DNA of 64,000 nt, taken from contig NC_081410.1 in assembly GCF_030272615.1 (NCBI RefSeq), positions 139,044,849-139,108,848 on the forward strand, written 5' to 3'. A model generated the notes under the pieces. That model worked only from the letters and a program-made list of their open reading frames with translations, did no database searches and was not told where the DNA came from. Each line of letters opens with the position of its first letter. Within the stretch, counting starts at the first letter, position 1. Below are positions 22,300 to 33,161 of the stretch, piece after piece. The position numbers and the translations under genes are program-made. Origin of the DNA: Cryptomeria japonica (lineage: Eukaryota > Streptophyta > Pinopsida > Cupressales > Cupressaceae).

Positions 22300-22405
22300 G
22301 AAAGATGAATGCAAATGAATCTATAATGCAAATGAATCTATTATGAATGCAAATGAATCTTATTATAAATGCAAATGAATCTATAATGCAATGCAAATGA
22401 ATCTT
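22300..22405. repeat. Short tandem repeat with ATGCAAATGAATCT core
   Basis: Five copies of ATGCAAATGAATC(T) spaced 17 to 25 bp, separated by TATAATGC or TTATGA. Confidence 0.8.
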
Positions 22406-23329
22406 TTTTTGTATGATAATGGTTGAACTAATTAACTCGGATAAACTTTGAAGAAATGTTAGTCATATGATAGAGAGGAAAATTGATGATAGAAAGAATG
22501 TTAGAAAGAATATGATTTAGACAGAAGATGAGAAGCCAACAAACTATCAATAAGCAAATGAGATGAAAATAAGAATGAATCACGAACCTGTGTCACATAT
22601 TTTATTACATCAATATATATTCATCACTGAGCCTTATTATTAAACAATGAAGCTTAGCACATCAGGGTATAAGGAACCAAGATGTATAGATATCTCATTG
22701 AAGAAACAAACACGTAGCAGACAAGGAGTGAACCCTCCATTCTGGGAATTGCGTTAGGGGTCGAGGTATGTGTGGCGATTTCACCTTGATGTGAAGGCTC
22801 TTATCATAGACACCCACTAGAGCAATTTCCTTAGAATTTCATCAGTTCACACCACAAGCAACAAACAAAGAAAAAGATAATGCCCATCATAGCTCCTCTA
22901 GTCACTTGTGGATATCCTTGAGTAGCATAGGAACAATATCTATCGCCAAATGATAAAAAGATAAAGACTAACTTGGACAAAATTCAGTAGCTATACTGAC
23001 CTTGTGCCTTTGTTCTTAGTTGTTTGATGTGATGGTTGATAATGTCTGATCTCAAAAAGTTGCGGACCCTATTTAAGACTGACTTGTTTGATTTCGAGTG
23101 TATCCTCTTCTGTTTAAGACAAGATAATGATCATGTTGATATGGATATGATACAATTGATAAAACAGTTTAATCAGTTGATTGCAGATGTTTGACTGGAT
23201 AATCGTATCCTTTGTTAACTTCGTGCGAAGTGTTTGCTGGATATCTTATAGGGTATTTGTTTATGAGAAGACATGTTATTGCAAGCTTTTTGATTGATTG
23301 ATTTTCGATTTTTAGTTCTTTTCCAAGAG

Positions 23330-23630
23330 CTTTTTCGATGTTTTTGGATTATGTAGATCGATATTTGAATGTTTTGTTTGATTTTCTCAGGATCGTATAT
23401 GGATGTTTTTGGATGATTTTTTCAGGACATTATATGGATGTTTTTGGATTTTAAGTTTTTTAATGTTTTTGGATTTTGAATTTTTCAATGTTTTTGAATT
23501 TTGAGTTTTTCATTATTTTTCAATTTTTTTTAAGGACGTTATATGATTTTTAGGATTTTTTCAGAACTTTATATGATTTTTTGGATTTTTTCGGGACTTT
23601 ATCTGATTTTTAGGATTTTTTCAATTATGC
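23330..23630. repeat. T-rich degenerate tandem repeat
   Basis: Repeated blocks of the form GGATTTTTTCAGGAC-TTATATGATTTT, about 30 bp each, degenerate. Confidence 0.65.
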
Positions 23631-24764
23631 CCCCAGTGTGCAAACCTGTATGGCATGATGATCTATAGAATGCATATGGAGACAAATGAATTTTTGACAT
23701 GACCTATGTGAATGCAACGTGCAGGATGAAGACACATTTCCTATTCGAACAAGGTTGACTGTGTTTGTTTTTGCATTTGAATACACCAATTGAAATAAAG
23801 GTGCAAAACATTTCATAGATAAGTGGTCAATCAATCTCTAAGGTCCTTCGGAACTTTCATCTCAACACACTTAGTGACTAGGATTTACAAATGGAGATGC
23901 AGAAAACTTCCCCATTGGTTCTTGAAACTTTGATCTTCTTTTGCCCATGTGTGTGTAGATGAGTTAATTCCCACTCTTGTGTTCACTAAAGATCCTTAGC
24001 ATCCTATACAACTAGCTACATGGATTATTCTAACTTCAAAAGCATCCCGAATAGAGCCTCGTTGCCAGCAAGCCTTGAGAGCTCCGACGAGGTTATAGAC
24101 TGTAATTTCTCAAATATTTCTCCATTTCTGGTAGGCGTTTATAGCCCTGATGGAGTTACTTGCATGTTCCCATAGTCAAGCTTTTTATCGCATTTGTATG
24201 CATGATATTTCAGTTATATATCATTGCTCTTTTTGCGTTTAGATGTATATTTGGCATAGCTCTTTTTATTTTTATTTTCTTGCCTTGACTGGTAAGTAAT
24301 GAAACCTACTTGGGTGTGACAATTACAACGGCTCTGAAATAGAATTTTGGATTTTTCACTAGTCATTTGATCAATTAGGTGTCTAGAATGAATTAGAGAT
24401 TTATTGTATTTGAGATATAGCAATTGATAGATTGTAGGTTAACAAGTCTCAAATAGTGAAACCACTACCCAACCATAAGTAAAGCGTCATCACAGGGTAA
24501 TGTTGAGAATGAATGACTTTAGAACCTCAAAGACTTCATGTTTGAATATCTAAGAAAGGCGACGACCCTTGTTTTCTTTAGATGCCAACGAATGATAAAC
24601 TCGAATAGTTGCCTTGTTTTAGTTGATGCTTCTATATAAGAATTCAGAGCTTTTAAAAATCCAATGCGTCTAAAAAAGAAACTACATGTTATGTAGTGTT
24701 TTAAATGATATGGTATGCAATGCAGAAAGAAAAACCTAAAATACATAACCCTTAGGTATAATAT

Positions 24765-25860
24765 CGCTTAAGGTGCATGTTGTTCATAGGGTTAGAGATT
24801 GGATCTCCCTCCATGGTAGCCAAATGATAGGCACCATTTCCTATGACCCTTGTTATAATGAAAGGACCTAGCCAATTAGGTTCGAATTTCCCTAGCCTTT
24901 CTCATTCTACCAAGTTCCTTTGATTCTATTTAAGTACTAGATCTCCCACTTGAAAGGTTCACGGGTGGACCCTTTTATTATAACTTCATCTTAGTCTATT
25001 TTGATATCCTTGTAAATGATTGAATGTTGTTTGTCATTTTTCATCAAGGGTCTCTAGTTCTTACAACCTTGCTACCCTATAGTCTTCTTTTGATATAATG
25101 TTCTGTAAGGATACTCTTAGAGACGATATTTCTATTTCAATGGGGAGTATCGCTTTTGTACCATAGACCAAAGAATATGGTGTTGCTCCTGTAGGTGTGC
25201 GTACTCCTATTCTGTAGGCCCAAAGAGCGGGATTCAACTGGAGATGCCAGTCTCGTCCTGTGTTAGTGACTACTTTCTTAAGAATTTTGAATATTGTTTT
25301 ATTTGTAGCCTTTGCTTGCCCATTACTTTGTGGATAATATGGCGTGGCAAATCTCTATTGTATGAGGAATTTGTCACACAACTCTTTCACTTCCTGGTTT
25401 TTAAATGGACACCCGTTATCTATAACAAATCACATTGGAATTCTGTATCTACATATAATGTAGTTGAGCATGAATTTTGCTATTTGCTTTCCATTGGTGT
25501 ATGTTAAAGGAATCGCCTCAACCCATTTTGTAAAGTATTCAGTGGCTATCAAGATAAACTTGTGCCCATTGGATGAAGTAGGGTTGATTTTACCTACTAG
25601 ATCTAATCCCCATTGTGAAAATGGCCATGGTGATGTGATGGGTTGAAGATCTTGTGCTGGTGCATGAATAAGGTCTCCATGCATTTGGCATTGTTTACAC
25701 TTTTGTACATATTTGTAAGCCTCTTTTTCCATGGTTGGCCAGTAATACCATATTCTTAGCATTTTCTTTGATAATGGTAGACCGCTTTGGTGAGCCCCAC
25801 AAATTCCATCATGGACTTCTTTTAAAGCAAGGTGTGCTTCATTCTCATCCAGACATCAGA
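24765..25860 (-). pseudogene. Ty3/gypsy integrase of T
   Basis: Integrase inserts element DNA into the host. On the minus strand, HDGICGAHQSG (near 25815) and KCKQCQMHGD (near 25695) form the HHCC zinc finger. The core has GLDLVGKINP (near 25600), ATEYFTKWVEAIP (near 25530) and the CRYRIP block (near 25440). Past 25430 frameshifts begin. The remaining core and C-terminal domain can be followed in shifting frames to about 24765 (LNPALWAYR-like, LGKFEPNWLGPF-like, GAYHL-like). The first 110 residues (25762-25430) are open without a stop. It lies last in gag-pol order, as in all Ty3/gypsy elements. Confidence 0.9.
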
Positions 25861-26510
25861 GAAGAGTACCATCGAAACCCTTTCTATACAGATTATCAGC
25901 TATAATGGTGTATCTAGATGCTTGACGAATAAAGGTCTTGTTTTGATTTCTGGACAGATCTGGTGACATGTATTGGGTATGCAAATATGTATATATTTCA
26001 TTATACCAAGGTGATTCTGGACCCACAATCGCACATACATAGTCTGATAAGGGAGTCTCATATGTAGGTAGGATTAATTTTTCTATGATAAACTCAAACT
26101 GAGTTTCATTAGCAAGCATATTCAGAAGAGATCCTATGGTTGCCATTGCATTTTCTACCTTGTTTTGTATTCTGGGGATTTGCTAAAGTGCTCCTTTTAA
26201 TCTTTGACCAACTTTTTATAAGGCATGAGTTTGTCATCCTTCGTATTGTAATCATCATTGACCTGGTTTACAATTAACTATGAATCACCATAGACCTATA
26301 ACTCTAGTATTTTCCATTGCACCATTGTACGAAGCCCTATGAAGAGAGCTTCATATTCTGCCATATTGTTGGCGCATGGGAAATTGATCCTAAATGACTT
26401 GGGTATAACATCCCCTTGAGGAGTAATGAAGAGAATACCTGCTCCAGATCCATGATTTGTATATGACCCATCAAAGTATAACTTCCACATTACTGAGGTA
26501 GTTAGTGTAA
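25861..26510 (-). pseudogene. Second (archaeal-type) RNase H domain of T, with linker to integrase
   Basis: YFDGSYTNHGSGAGI (near 26480) has the first catalytic Asp. MAEYEALFIGL (near 26355) has the Glu. A decayed GDSxLIVNQVND (near 26300-26260) has the third Asp. This second RNase H is characteristic of the Tat/Ogre lineage. The link to integrase (26146-25856) is open: MATIGSLLNM, then the zinc-finger approach. Confidence 0.85.
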
Positions 26511-26990
26511 ACACAGATTCGTTTGGAAAGTCTATCAGTAATGGGTGACTGTCTTGTATAGGAGCCTTTGCTAATTGATCTGCTATGATTTGTCCTTTGA
26601 TAGATTTTATGTCTATGTATTCTATATCAAACTCACTCAAGATCATAACCCACTTAGCCAATCGCTCGATCAATGTCGCTCTGCTCAATAGGTATTTGAG
26701 TGGGTCAAACCATGCAATGAGTTGTACCTTATGACTCAACATGTAGTGTCTGAGATTTTGGGATGCAAAGATTACTGCTAAGCATGCTCTTTGTATGGGG
26801 GTGTAATTAAGCTCATAGCCGATCAGAGTCCTACTTATATAATAAGTGGCTCTTTTTTTTCCATTTTTGTCATGCTGTGCCAATAGAGCTCCCAGAGATG
26901 AGTTCGTTGCTGATATGTATAACAATAGAGGTTATCCTTGAGTAGGAGATATTAACACTGGTGTGTTCAAAAGATAATCTTTTAGAGATT
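26511..26990 (-). CDS. First RNase H domain of T (open stretch)
   Basis: The 209-residue frame 26925-26296 begins inside RNase H and continues into the second RNase H. LYISATNSSLGALLAQ opens it. YYISRTLIGYELNYTPIQ and CLAVIFASQNLRHYM follow near 26840-26750, then WVMILSEFDIEYI near 26650. RNase H degrades RNA in the RNA-DNA hybrid. The upstream join to RT (27330-26930) is frameshifted. The absence of stops over 630 bp shows T is comparatively young. Confidence 0.85.
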
Positions 26991-27330
26991 GGAAAGCTTC
27001 TTGACATTGTTCTGTCCATTTAACAGTAACTCCTTTCCTGAGTAAATGCTGGAATGGGTGACACTTATCTACTAATTGTGCTATGAATCTCCTTATGGAT
27101 TGCAATCTTCCTTGTAACCCTCTGAGCTATTTAAGTGTTGATGAAGGTTGCATATCAATGATTGCCTTGACCTTGGTAGGGTCTATTTCAATTCCTCTGT
27201 TTGATACTATAAACCCTAATAGTTTACCTGCTGTTAGGCCAAACACACATTTTTTTGGATTTAATATGACATTATACTATTCCAATTGATCAAATATCTA
27301 TGTAAGAACTGCAAGGTGACTTTCTCTGGT

Positions 27331-27900
27331 TTATGATTTAGCCAATATGTCATCCACGTAATCTTCCATTATGTTATTGATCATGTCATGAAATAATGTT
27401 GTCGTGGCTCTTTGGTATGTTTCCCTGGCATTTTTAAGACCAAATGGCATCACATTCCAGCAGTATGTTCCCCATTGGCATGTAAAGGTTGTTTTATGTT
27501 GATCTTCTGGTGTAATTTTAATCTGGTTGTATCCTGAAAAACCATCCATTAAGGATAGCATCTCATTTTCAGCTGTGAGGTCAACTATCATGTCAATATT
27601 GGGTAGCGGGAAGTCATCCTTAGGGCAAGCTTTATTTAGATCTCAAAAATCCATACAGATTTTGATGCCTCTTGTGGGCTTAGTCATAGGTACCAAGTTG
27701 GATATCCATTCTGCATAGTCAATAGGTCTGATAAAACCTACATCCAACAACTTTTGTAATTCTATTTTAACTAGTAATGCAATACTTGGATGCATCTTTC
27801 TCAATTTTTGCTCGTAAGGTTTAACTCCTGGTATCAATGGTAAGTGATGCAACACTAATTCAAAATCTAAGCCTGGCATGTTTGAGTAGGACCAAGCAAA
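27331..27900 (-). pseudogene. Ty3/gypsy reverse transcriptase of T, active-site YVDD intact
   Basis: Frame 27879-27643 holds VKIELQKLLDVGFIRP, then SNLVPMTKP and KICMDF followed by one stop. The frame 27591-27331 holds LMDGFSGYNQIKI, VMPFGLKNA and EDYVDDILAKS (catalytic YVDD near 27360-27349). Only one or two changes break an otherwise full palm/fingers region. It lies downstream of the G-patch/linker and upstream of RNase H on the same strand. Confidence 0.92.
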
Positions 27901-27909
27901 GTTGATAGG

Positions 27910-28716
27910 TCATTCTTTGATAAAATGAATGAATCTATCTTTTTCTTCTTTGTTTAGTGATTTTGCTAGATGGATGTTATGTACAACTTCCCCTTCTGCT
28001 ATATTTACTTCTTCTGTTTCCTCTATAAGTAATGCTAAACTTTCTCTTTCCATAGGAAGATTCCCCAAGTCATTAGGGGTAGTTTGATCCTTATCTTCTA
28101 TTTGAGAAGTACTTTCTTCCCCAAAGTATGCCATTCTATTTAGGTCTATAGGAAACACTGCTTTATGATCACCATGCAGAAATCCCTTTCTAGCTCCTAG
28201 AAACTCTGAAATCGCTTCATCATTTTCAAACCAATCCAGTGTTGGTTTTCCTTCTTGCCTCCAATAAATCAAGTGTGAATGTAGTAGGGGTAAATCATTA
28301 CTCCCTTCTTTAGTAGACTTGGATAACATGAAGACTTGATTGTTTGACCGACTTTGTGTATCTTCATCTTGTATAAGCTTTATTTGATTCCTTAATATTA
28401 CACTTTCTGCTGGGCTAGAATCATGGAGTGATAAGAATTCACAGTCATGAGAATCTGTCTCACTATCAATATATGTTTCATCATATGGGCTATCATCACT
28501 TATTTCTTCTTGTTCCTATCCCTGATTTCGTTGTAGATTGACTAGTCTTCTTTGTACATTAGTGACTCTTCTTAAGCCAGGTATAAGTCTTTGTAATCTT
28601 TCTTCATCTATTTCATAAGGTTGAGCTTGAGTCACCTCTCATGGTAGAAGTAGTGACAATAACCATGGGTGGGATTCAGGTGGTGGGGGTAATCCTGCAT
28701 CTGTTGCCACATTAGC
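27910..28716 (-). pseudogene. Acidic linker region of T Pol before RT
   Basis: 28329-27910 is open and acidic (IEETEEVNIAEGE near 28020). The rest (28716-28330) stays readable past a few stops (RRLVNLQRNQG; EEISDDSPYDETYIDSETDS near 28500). I see no catalytic motif. A long spacer between protease and RT is usual in Tat-lineage elements. Confidence 0.6.
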
Positions 28717-29166
28717 CTATATTGTTGTGTGAATAACTGCATCATTTTGTAACTCCGTGGTGCGTTCTTGCAAGAGTTGTCTCATGTCTTCCCCATTTGA
28801 TTCTATGCTTGGTGATGTAGGTACCTTATTGCTTGTTTGAGATGAAGATGGAAGAGATTGTGTGGACCAATTCCTTTGTGATATGTAATCTGATGGTTTG
28901 CTTGGTCGATTTAGTATATCAAGGGTACGTTGTCTGGCTTGTGTGATATGTTGTACATGTTTGTATCCCAATCCTTGATTTCCTGGATTATCATTAGGAA
29001 CAACAAGTTCTAGTCTTCCTTGCATTTGTAACCCTAGGCCTGTGGTACCATCATATCCATGTCTTTGGAGTATTTTGAATCCATTACCATACCGATCTGT
29101 GTGTATTCTGGGTGTTTTTATATGATCTTCTTCTCTATATATCCAATGGTTAACATCATCGTTCAA
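28717..29166 (-). CDS. G-patch-like domain in T Pol
   Basis: An open frame of 149 residues. YGNGFKILQRHGYDGTTGLG, then QMQGRLELV (residues about 26-55) matches the G-patch pattern: a hydrophobic start, GY/GW, G-x-GLG and a closing glycine. G-patches bind RNA or helicases, and in some retroviruses a G-patch follows protease. The second half is S/T/P-rich. It sits between the protease lobe (29317-29715) and RT. Confidence 0.7.
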   Translation of the reverse strand: MNDDVNHWIYREEDHIKTPRIHTDRYGNGFKILQRHGYDGTTGLGLQMQGRLELVVPNDNPGNQGLGYKHVQHITQARQRTLDILNRPSKPSDYISQRNWSTQSLPSSSQTSNKVPTSPSIESNGEDMRQLLQERTTELQNDAVIHTTI

Positions 29167-29316
29167 GGATTCTTCCTCTAAGTTTCCCCATTTAATGAAA
29201 GAGCATGAGTCTGAGTATCTGACAATTTCTTTTCATTTGTCTTTCTTTTGTACTGTAGTGTGACGTTTCCCAAAGGACTTAGGAGAAAGAGACAACTATT
29301 TCCCATTTACAATAGA

Positions 29317-29999
29317 TTACTCTCCACAACCCATATCCTTTATTTGTAAGGAGGATGTCGTAGGCATATCTTTTTGTGTTTCTATGATCTTTAATGCTTC
29401 CAATTGTGTAGTGAGAGGTGCAGCTTGATTGATAGGTACCTGATTATCGACATTGTCTTTTAGATAATTACAATGTTGAAATGGATTTGGATTCCCCTTT
29501 ATGGTGATTTCAATACCATTGTATGGGAATTTGACACACTGATGAAATGTAGATGGTACTTCTTGCATAGTGTGGATCCATGGGTGGCCCAATAACATGT
29601 TATATCCCAGCTCTCTGTCCAGGACTTGAAAAGCGACCTCTATCATTATTGGTCCTATTTGTACAGGTAATGTTACAATGCCTTTAGATGGACGTTCTTC
29701 ATCATCATAAGCCATGATGTTTATCCTTTGGAAGAATCAATGTGAAGTTCAGAATATCCCAATGCTTTGACCAGCTTTAAGGTACAAATGTTTAGACCAG
29801 CTCCCCCATCTATAAGTACTCTTCTGATTCTTTTCTTGTGAATGTAAGCTTCTAGATGTAGTGGGTCATTATGAAGCAATTTATCACAAGGAATATCTTG
29901 TTCTATAAATGCAATATGACACACTGATGAAATATGTGTACCTTGTGTCAGATTTCCTACCATAGACTGGAAGGCATGTTCATCTATATCTTTGTCCAC
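29317..29999 (-). pseudogene. Ty3/gypsy aspartic protease of T
   Basis: Frame 29999-29721: VLIDGGAGLNICTL near 29820-29780 contains the active-site DGG. Frame 29715-29317: VLDRELGYNMLLGHPWIH near 29620 gives the second part of the fold. Between them a frameshift and stop (29718) interrupt. The protease releases mature Gag and Pol products. Confidence 0.85.
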
Positions 30000-30074
30000 T
30001 ACTGAATCTTGAAGTTCTTTGTCCAGTATAGCTCTATGATTGGGTGAAATACGTAGTAGTTCGAATAAGGATAT

Positions 30075-30563
30075 CTATGCCAGAGTTTTCTTAAGTTGCT
30101 CAACTACATTGTAAGTTCCTACTGCTGGTGGTTTATTTTGGGGTATCCCTTGCAAGGTTACATTTGACTTGTAAGTAACCACTGCACAGTCTCTATCTCT
30201 AGGAGTAATTCTGATTGTAGCAATTGTATCATTTGTATCATAGGCTATCTTATCTAGATTTATATTAAATCCTTCTTCATAGTCCCAATGTGTATGTTTG
30301 ACATTCATAATATGTTCAATGAATTCATCCTCAAACAAATCTGAGTGAGATGGTTGATCCTACCCCCAATCTTGGAGACAAAGATTTGTATCATCATCGT
30401 ACTTTGGTCCTTCAGATATCATGCAAATTTGGTTGTCATCTTTATGAGTGTCTTGATATTGGTCCTCCTGATCAGGTGTTTCTTGTGAATCATTGTTTGT
30501 TGTATCTCCTGAACTAATGGCATGAATAGTGTAGTCGTATGAGACTTTCATGTTGTTAGCCAT
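30075..30563 (-). pseudogene. Gag-protease spacer of T
   Basis: Readable acidic sequence (MANNMKVSYDYTIHAIS; DDDTNLCLQDWG; HTHWDYEEGFN; VGTYNVVEQLKKTLA), with one stop near 30361. VVEQLKKT before protease is a usual Tat landmark, but I assign no catalytic role. Confidence 0.6.
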
Positions 30564-30639
30564 GTTGTCTTGGGTACCTGATGTGGTAGCTTTTCCCTTG
30601 TCATGCTTAACAAACAGATCTTTAAAATCGTATGATTCG

Positions 30640-32539
30640 TGTTTGTTGAGGTCTTATCCATTTCAATTGTGATATCCCCTTAGTCTATCATATCTTGGAC
30701 CAAGTTTTTCAACTTGTAGCAACTTGCCATTTTGTGACCTTTAGTCCTATGATAATCACAAAAATCATTGTGATTCCACCATGTGGGTTTGAAAGGACTT
30801 GGTTCATATACTCTTTCTTCAGGTAGAGTGATCATGTTTGTCTGTATTAACTTTTTGAGTGCTGACTCAATAGGTTCTCCTAAAGGTTTGTAATTTCTTC
30901 TTGGAGTGTTTACCCTGGGGTATCTTGTGTTTGTATTTTGTGTAGCATTTACATTGGTTGAGGTTGTTTTATTCCCGATATGTGGATTTGTTGACTAACT
31001 CATTCCAAGTGATAAAACAAGTTGAGTTTTGTTTATTGTTCTGGCATCTACAATACCATCATTGGTGACATTTCTATTTTTTGACCAAAACTTAGATTTG
31101 TCGTTGTTGGTATTGCCATACTTAATAAGACCTTGTTCTACCAAGCCCTTCTCACATTTGAGAGCCTTTTCTATGATTTGTTTGAATGTGGTAAGACACT
31201 GCATTTGTATGGGATATTTTATGTTAGGAATCAATTTTTTTGTAAACATATCCACTTGCTCTGTCTCTGTGATAACTGTCTTGCATCTCCTATAGAGAGC
31301 CCTCCATTATTGTATGAAGGATGCAAATGTTTCATGCTCGTATTGCTTAGTGGCACATAGATCCATCAAAGTAACTGGGGTGTCAATGTTATTCAAGAAG
31401 TTTGTAATAAATTATTCAGCTAATTCTCCCCATGACGTGATGGTTGGTGGTAGATGTGAAAACCACTCTAAAGCTGGACCTCCTAGACTTTTAGGGAATA
31501 GTCTCATTAGGTAAGTATCTTTCGAGGCAACTTCTATACATTCCATAAAAAATTCTCTGATATGATCTCTAGGATCACCCTTCCTGCGATATCTATCAAA
31601 TTTGAGTGTTTCAAAATTTTGTGGGAAAGGTGGCATGTATAATGTGTGATCAAATGGATAAGGACGTAAGTCCTGCATTGTGTAGCTCTTTTTATCGTTA
31701 CCAGTTTGCATGGTTGTCATCTGTTGTTGCAAACTCTATACTTGCTGTGTCAGAATATCTGTTGATGTCAAAGGTATACCTTGTGTGTGTGTATGTCCCA
31801 CAAAAGGATTCGTGGTTGCATAACTAGGAGGTTGTTGAAAGGTACCAATATTATATCCTTGTGTGTTGTGTGTTCTAGTAGGTACTGTGAAATAGGCGAT
31901 ATGTGAACCCATGTTTGATTGAGGTGTACATGTTGTATTGGTAATACCTAGATTTCCATTTTGACAACCATATGTGGATCCCATAGAATAGGAAACTGGA
32001 GGTTGGGTTACAATCGTTGATTGCATTTGAATAGGTGCTGAGACACTTGACATTATCGATATGCTCTGTGATGGTATACTAGCATTGGTCGCTGAAGATG
32101 ACATGCTTGTTTGAAAGTCTGCATTTGTATTGACATTTGTTGGGAGAGGTATGTTTTAAGGAAGACTAGAGGTCATTGCTTGTATTTGTGTCAAGGGTGG
32201 CGTTTGACGATTATCTTGACCTAAAGTTTTTCCTGGTGGTAAAATCTTTGTGACATCAAAATCCTCAGGTAATTTTGCCCCATTTTGTATTAACAGTGAA
32301 AGATATTTGTGCCTATCGCTATGTATAAGTGCATCTAGGATCATGAGGACATGCGGGTCTTGTTGTATGGACTCAATTTCTTCCTTTGTCAGATGTTGTT
32401 GTAATTCATTTATGGTGGACATTGTCTGTGTACCTGAGTGTTGACCTATTGACATGTCCATGTTCCAAGTAGGGTTTATAGACTGTGTGTTGTTCGGGTC
32501 GATTATTCCTTTTTCTTTCTGGGACCTTGTCATGGGCAT
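30640..32539 (-). pseudogene. Ty3/gypsy Gag of T
   Basis: It starts MPMTRSQKEKG at 32539. The N-terminal part is open to 32156; a Q/S/T-rich part (32104-31736) follows. The capsid-like retrotransposon-gag core is at 31732-31412 (FDRYRRKGDPRDHIREF; LMRLFPKSLGGPALEWF). The C-terminal capsid part is at 31255-30995. A Cys-His finger of C-x2-H-x4-H-x4-C type (CDYHRTKGHKMASC) lies near 30760. Five or six stops separate these parts. Element D carries the same protein (49801-51665). Confidence 0.88.
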
Positions 32540-33161
32540 CTAAAATTGCCTATATAATGATGGTTCTATGCAAGACGATGACCTAACACTAGACAGTAGA
32601 TGTAAATATGAGGTATGCATACTATACTAGATGCTCTATTGAGGATTTTGGTGTGACACCTTTTTAGCTTTTCTAGCTTTCTCTAATGCAAGTCTTTCCA
32701 TTTGTTGACAAAGTTAGTCTACCTTAATCTCTCTGCCAATCGTACGGGCAAGCCTAGACTCAATATCTATCTCATATATAACTCACATATACTGGGGTGC
32801 ACTTCTTCTTAAATCCCAAGCTAAGTTAGCTAGACCATCAGTGATTTCTTGTTGACCGCCATTTGGAACTAGATTAGGTTGCTAGAAGGGGAGCAAACCA
32901 TCACCTAGGAGACACATGAAGGCACATGCTATGAACCTATAACTGATAATGGACTTAGACGTATATGAGGTCTAGGTGAAGACACATATGATAAATGGTG
33001 GACTATTCAACTAATATAAATGAGGACATAAATGGGACTATGCAAAAGACTATGGATGATAATGAGGATGTAAATAAGACTATGCAAAAGATTATGGATG
33101 ATAATGAGGATGTAAATGGGACTATGCAAAAGATTATGGACGATAATGAGGACATAAATGG
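32540..33161. other. Leader of T next to gag, non-coding
   Basis: No frame I can support. The right part is a 42-bp tandem repeat, into which E inserted. Confidence 0.5.
33020..33161. repeat. 42-bp tandem repeat, about 3.3 copies
   Basis: Units begin GACTATGCAAAAGA and end GAGGATGTAAATGG. 42 bp is a multiple of three, so one frame stays open, but that frame is antisense to T and carries no other coding signs. Confidence 0.85.

Larger units (their letters stand above)
22114..24760. other. Non-coding 3' region of T
   Basis: No gene-like frame in 2.6 kb. It holds a short repeat array near 22300-22405 and T-rich repeats at about 23330-23630. A region near 22560-22980 and 23640-24480 has no recognisable feature. 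Confidence 0.5.

Noticed and set aside
24214-24746. Short minus ORFs downstream of T integrase
   Set aside because: No similarity to integrase or any motif; AT-rich 3' region.
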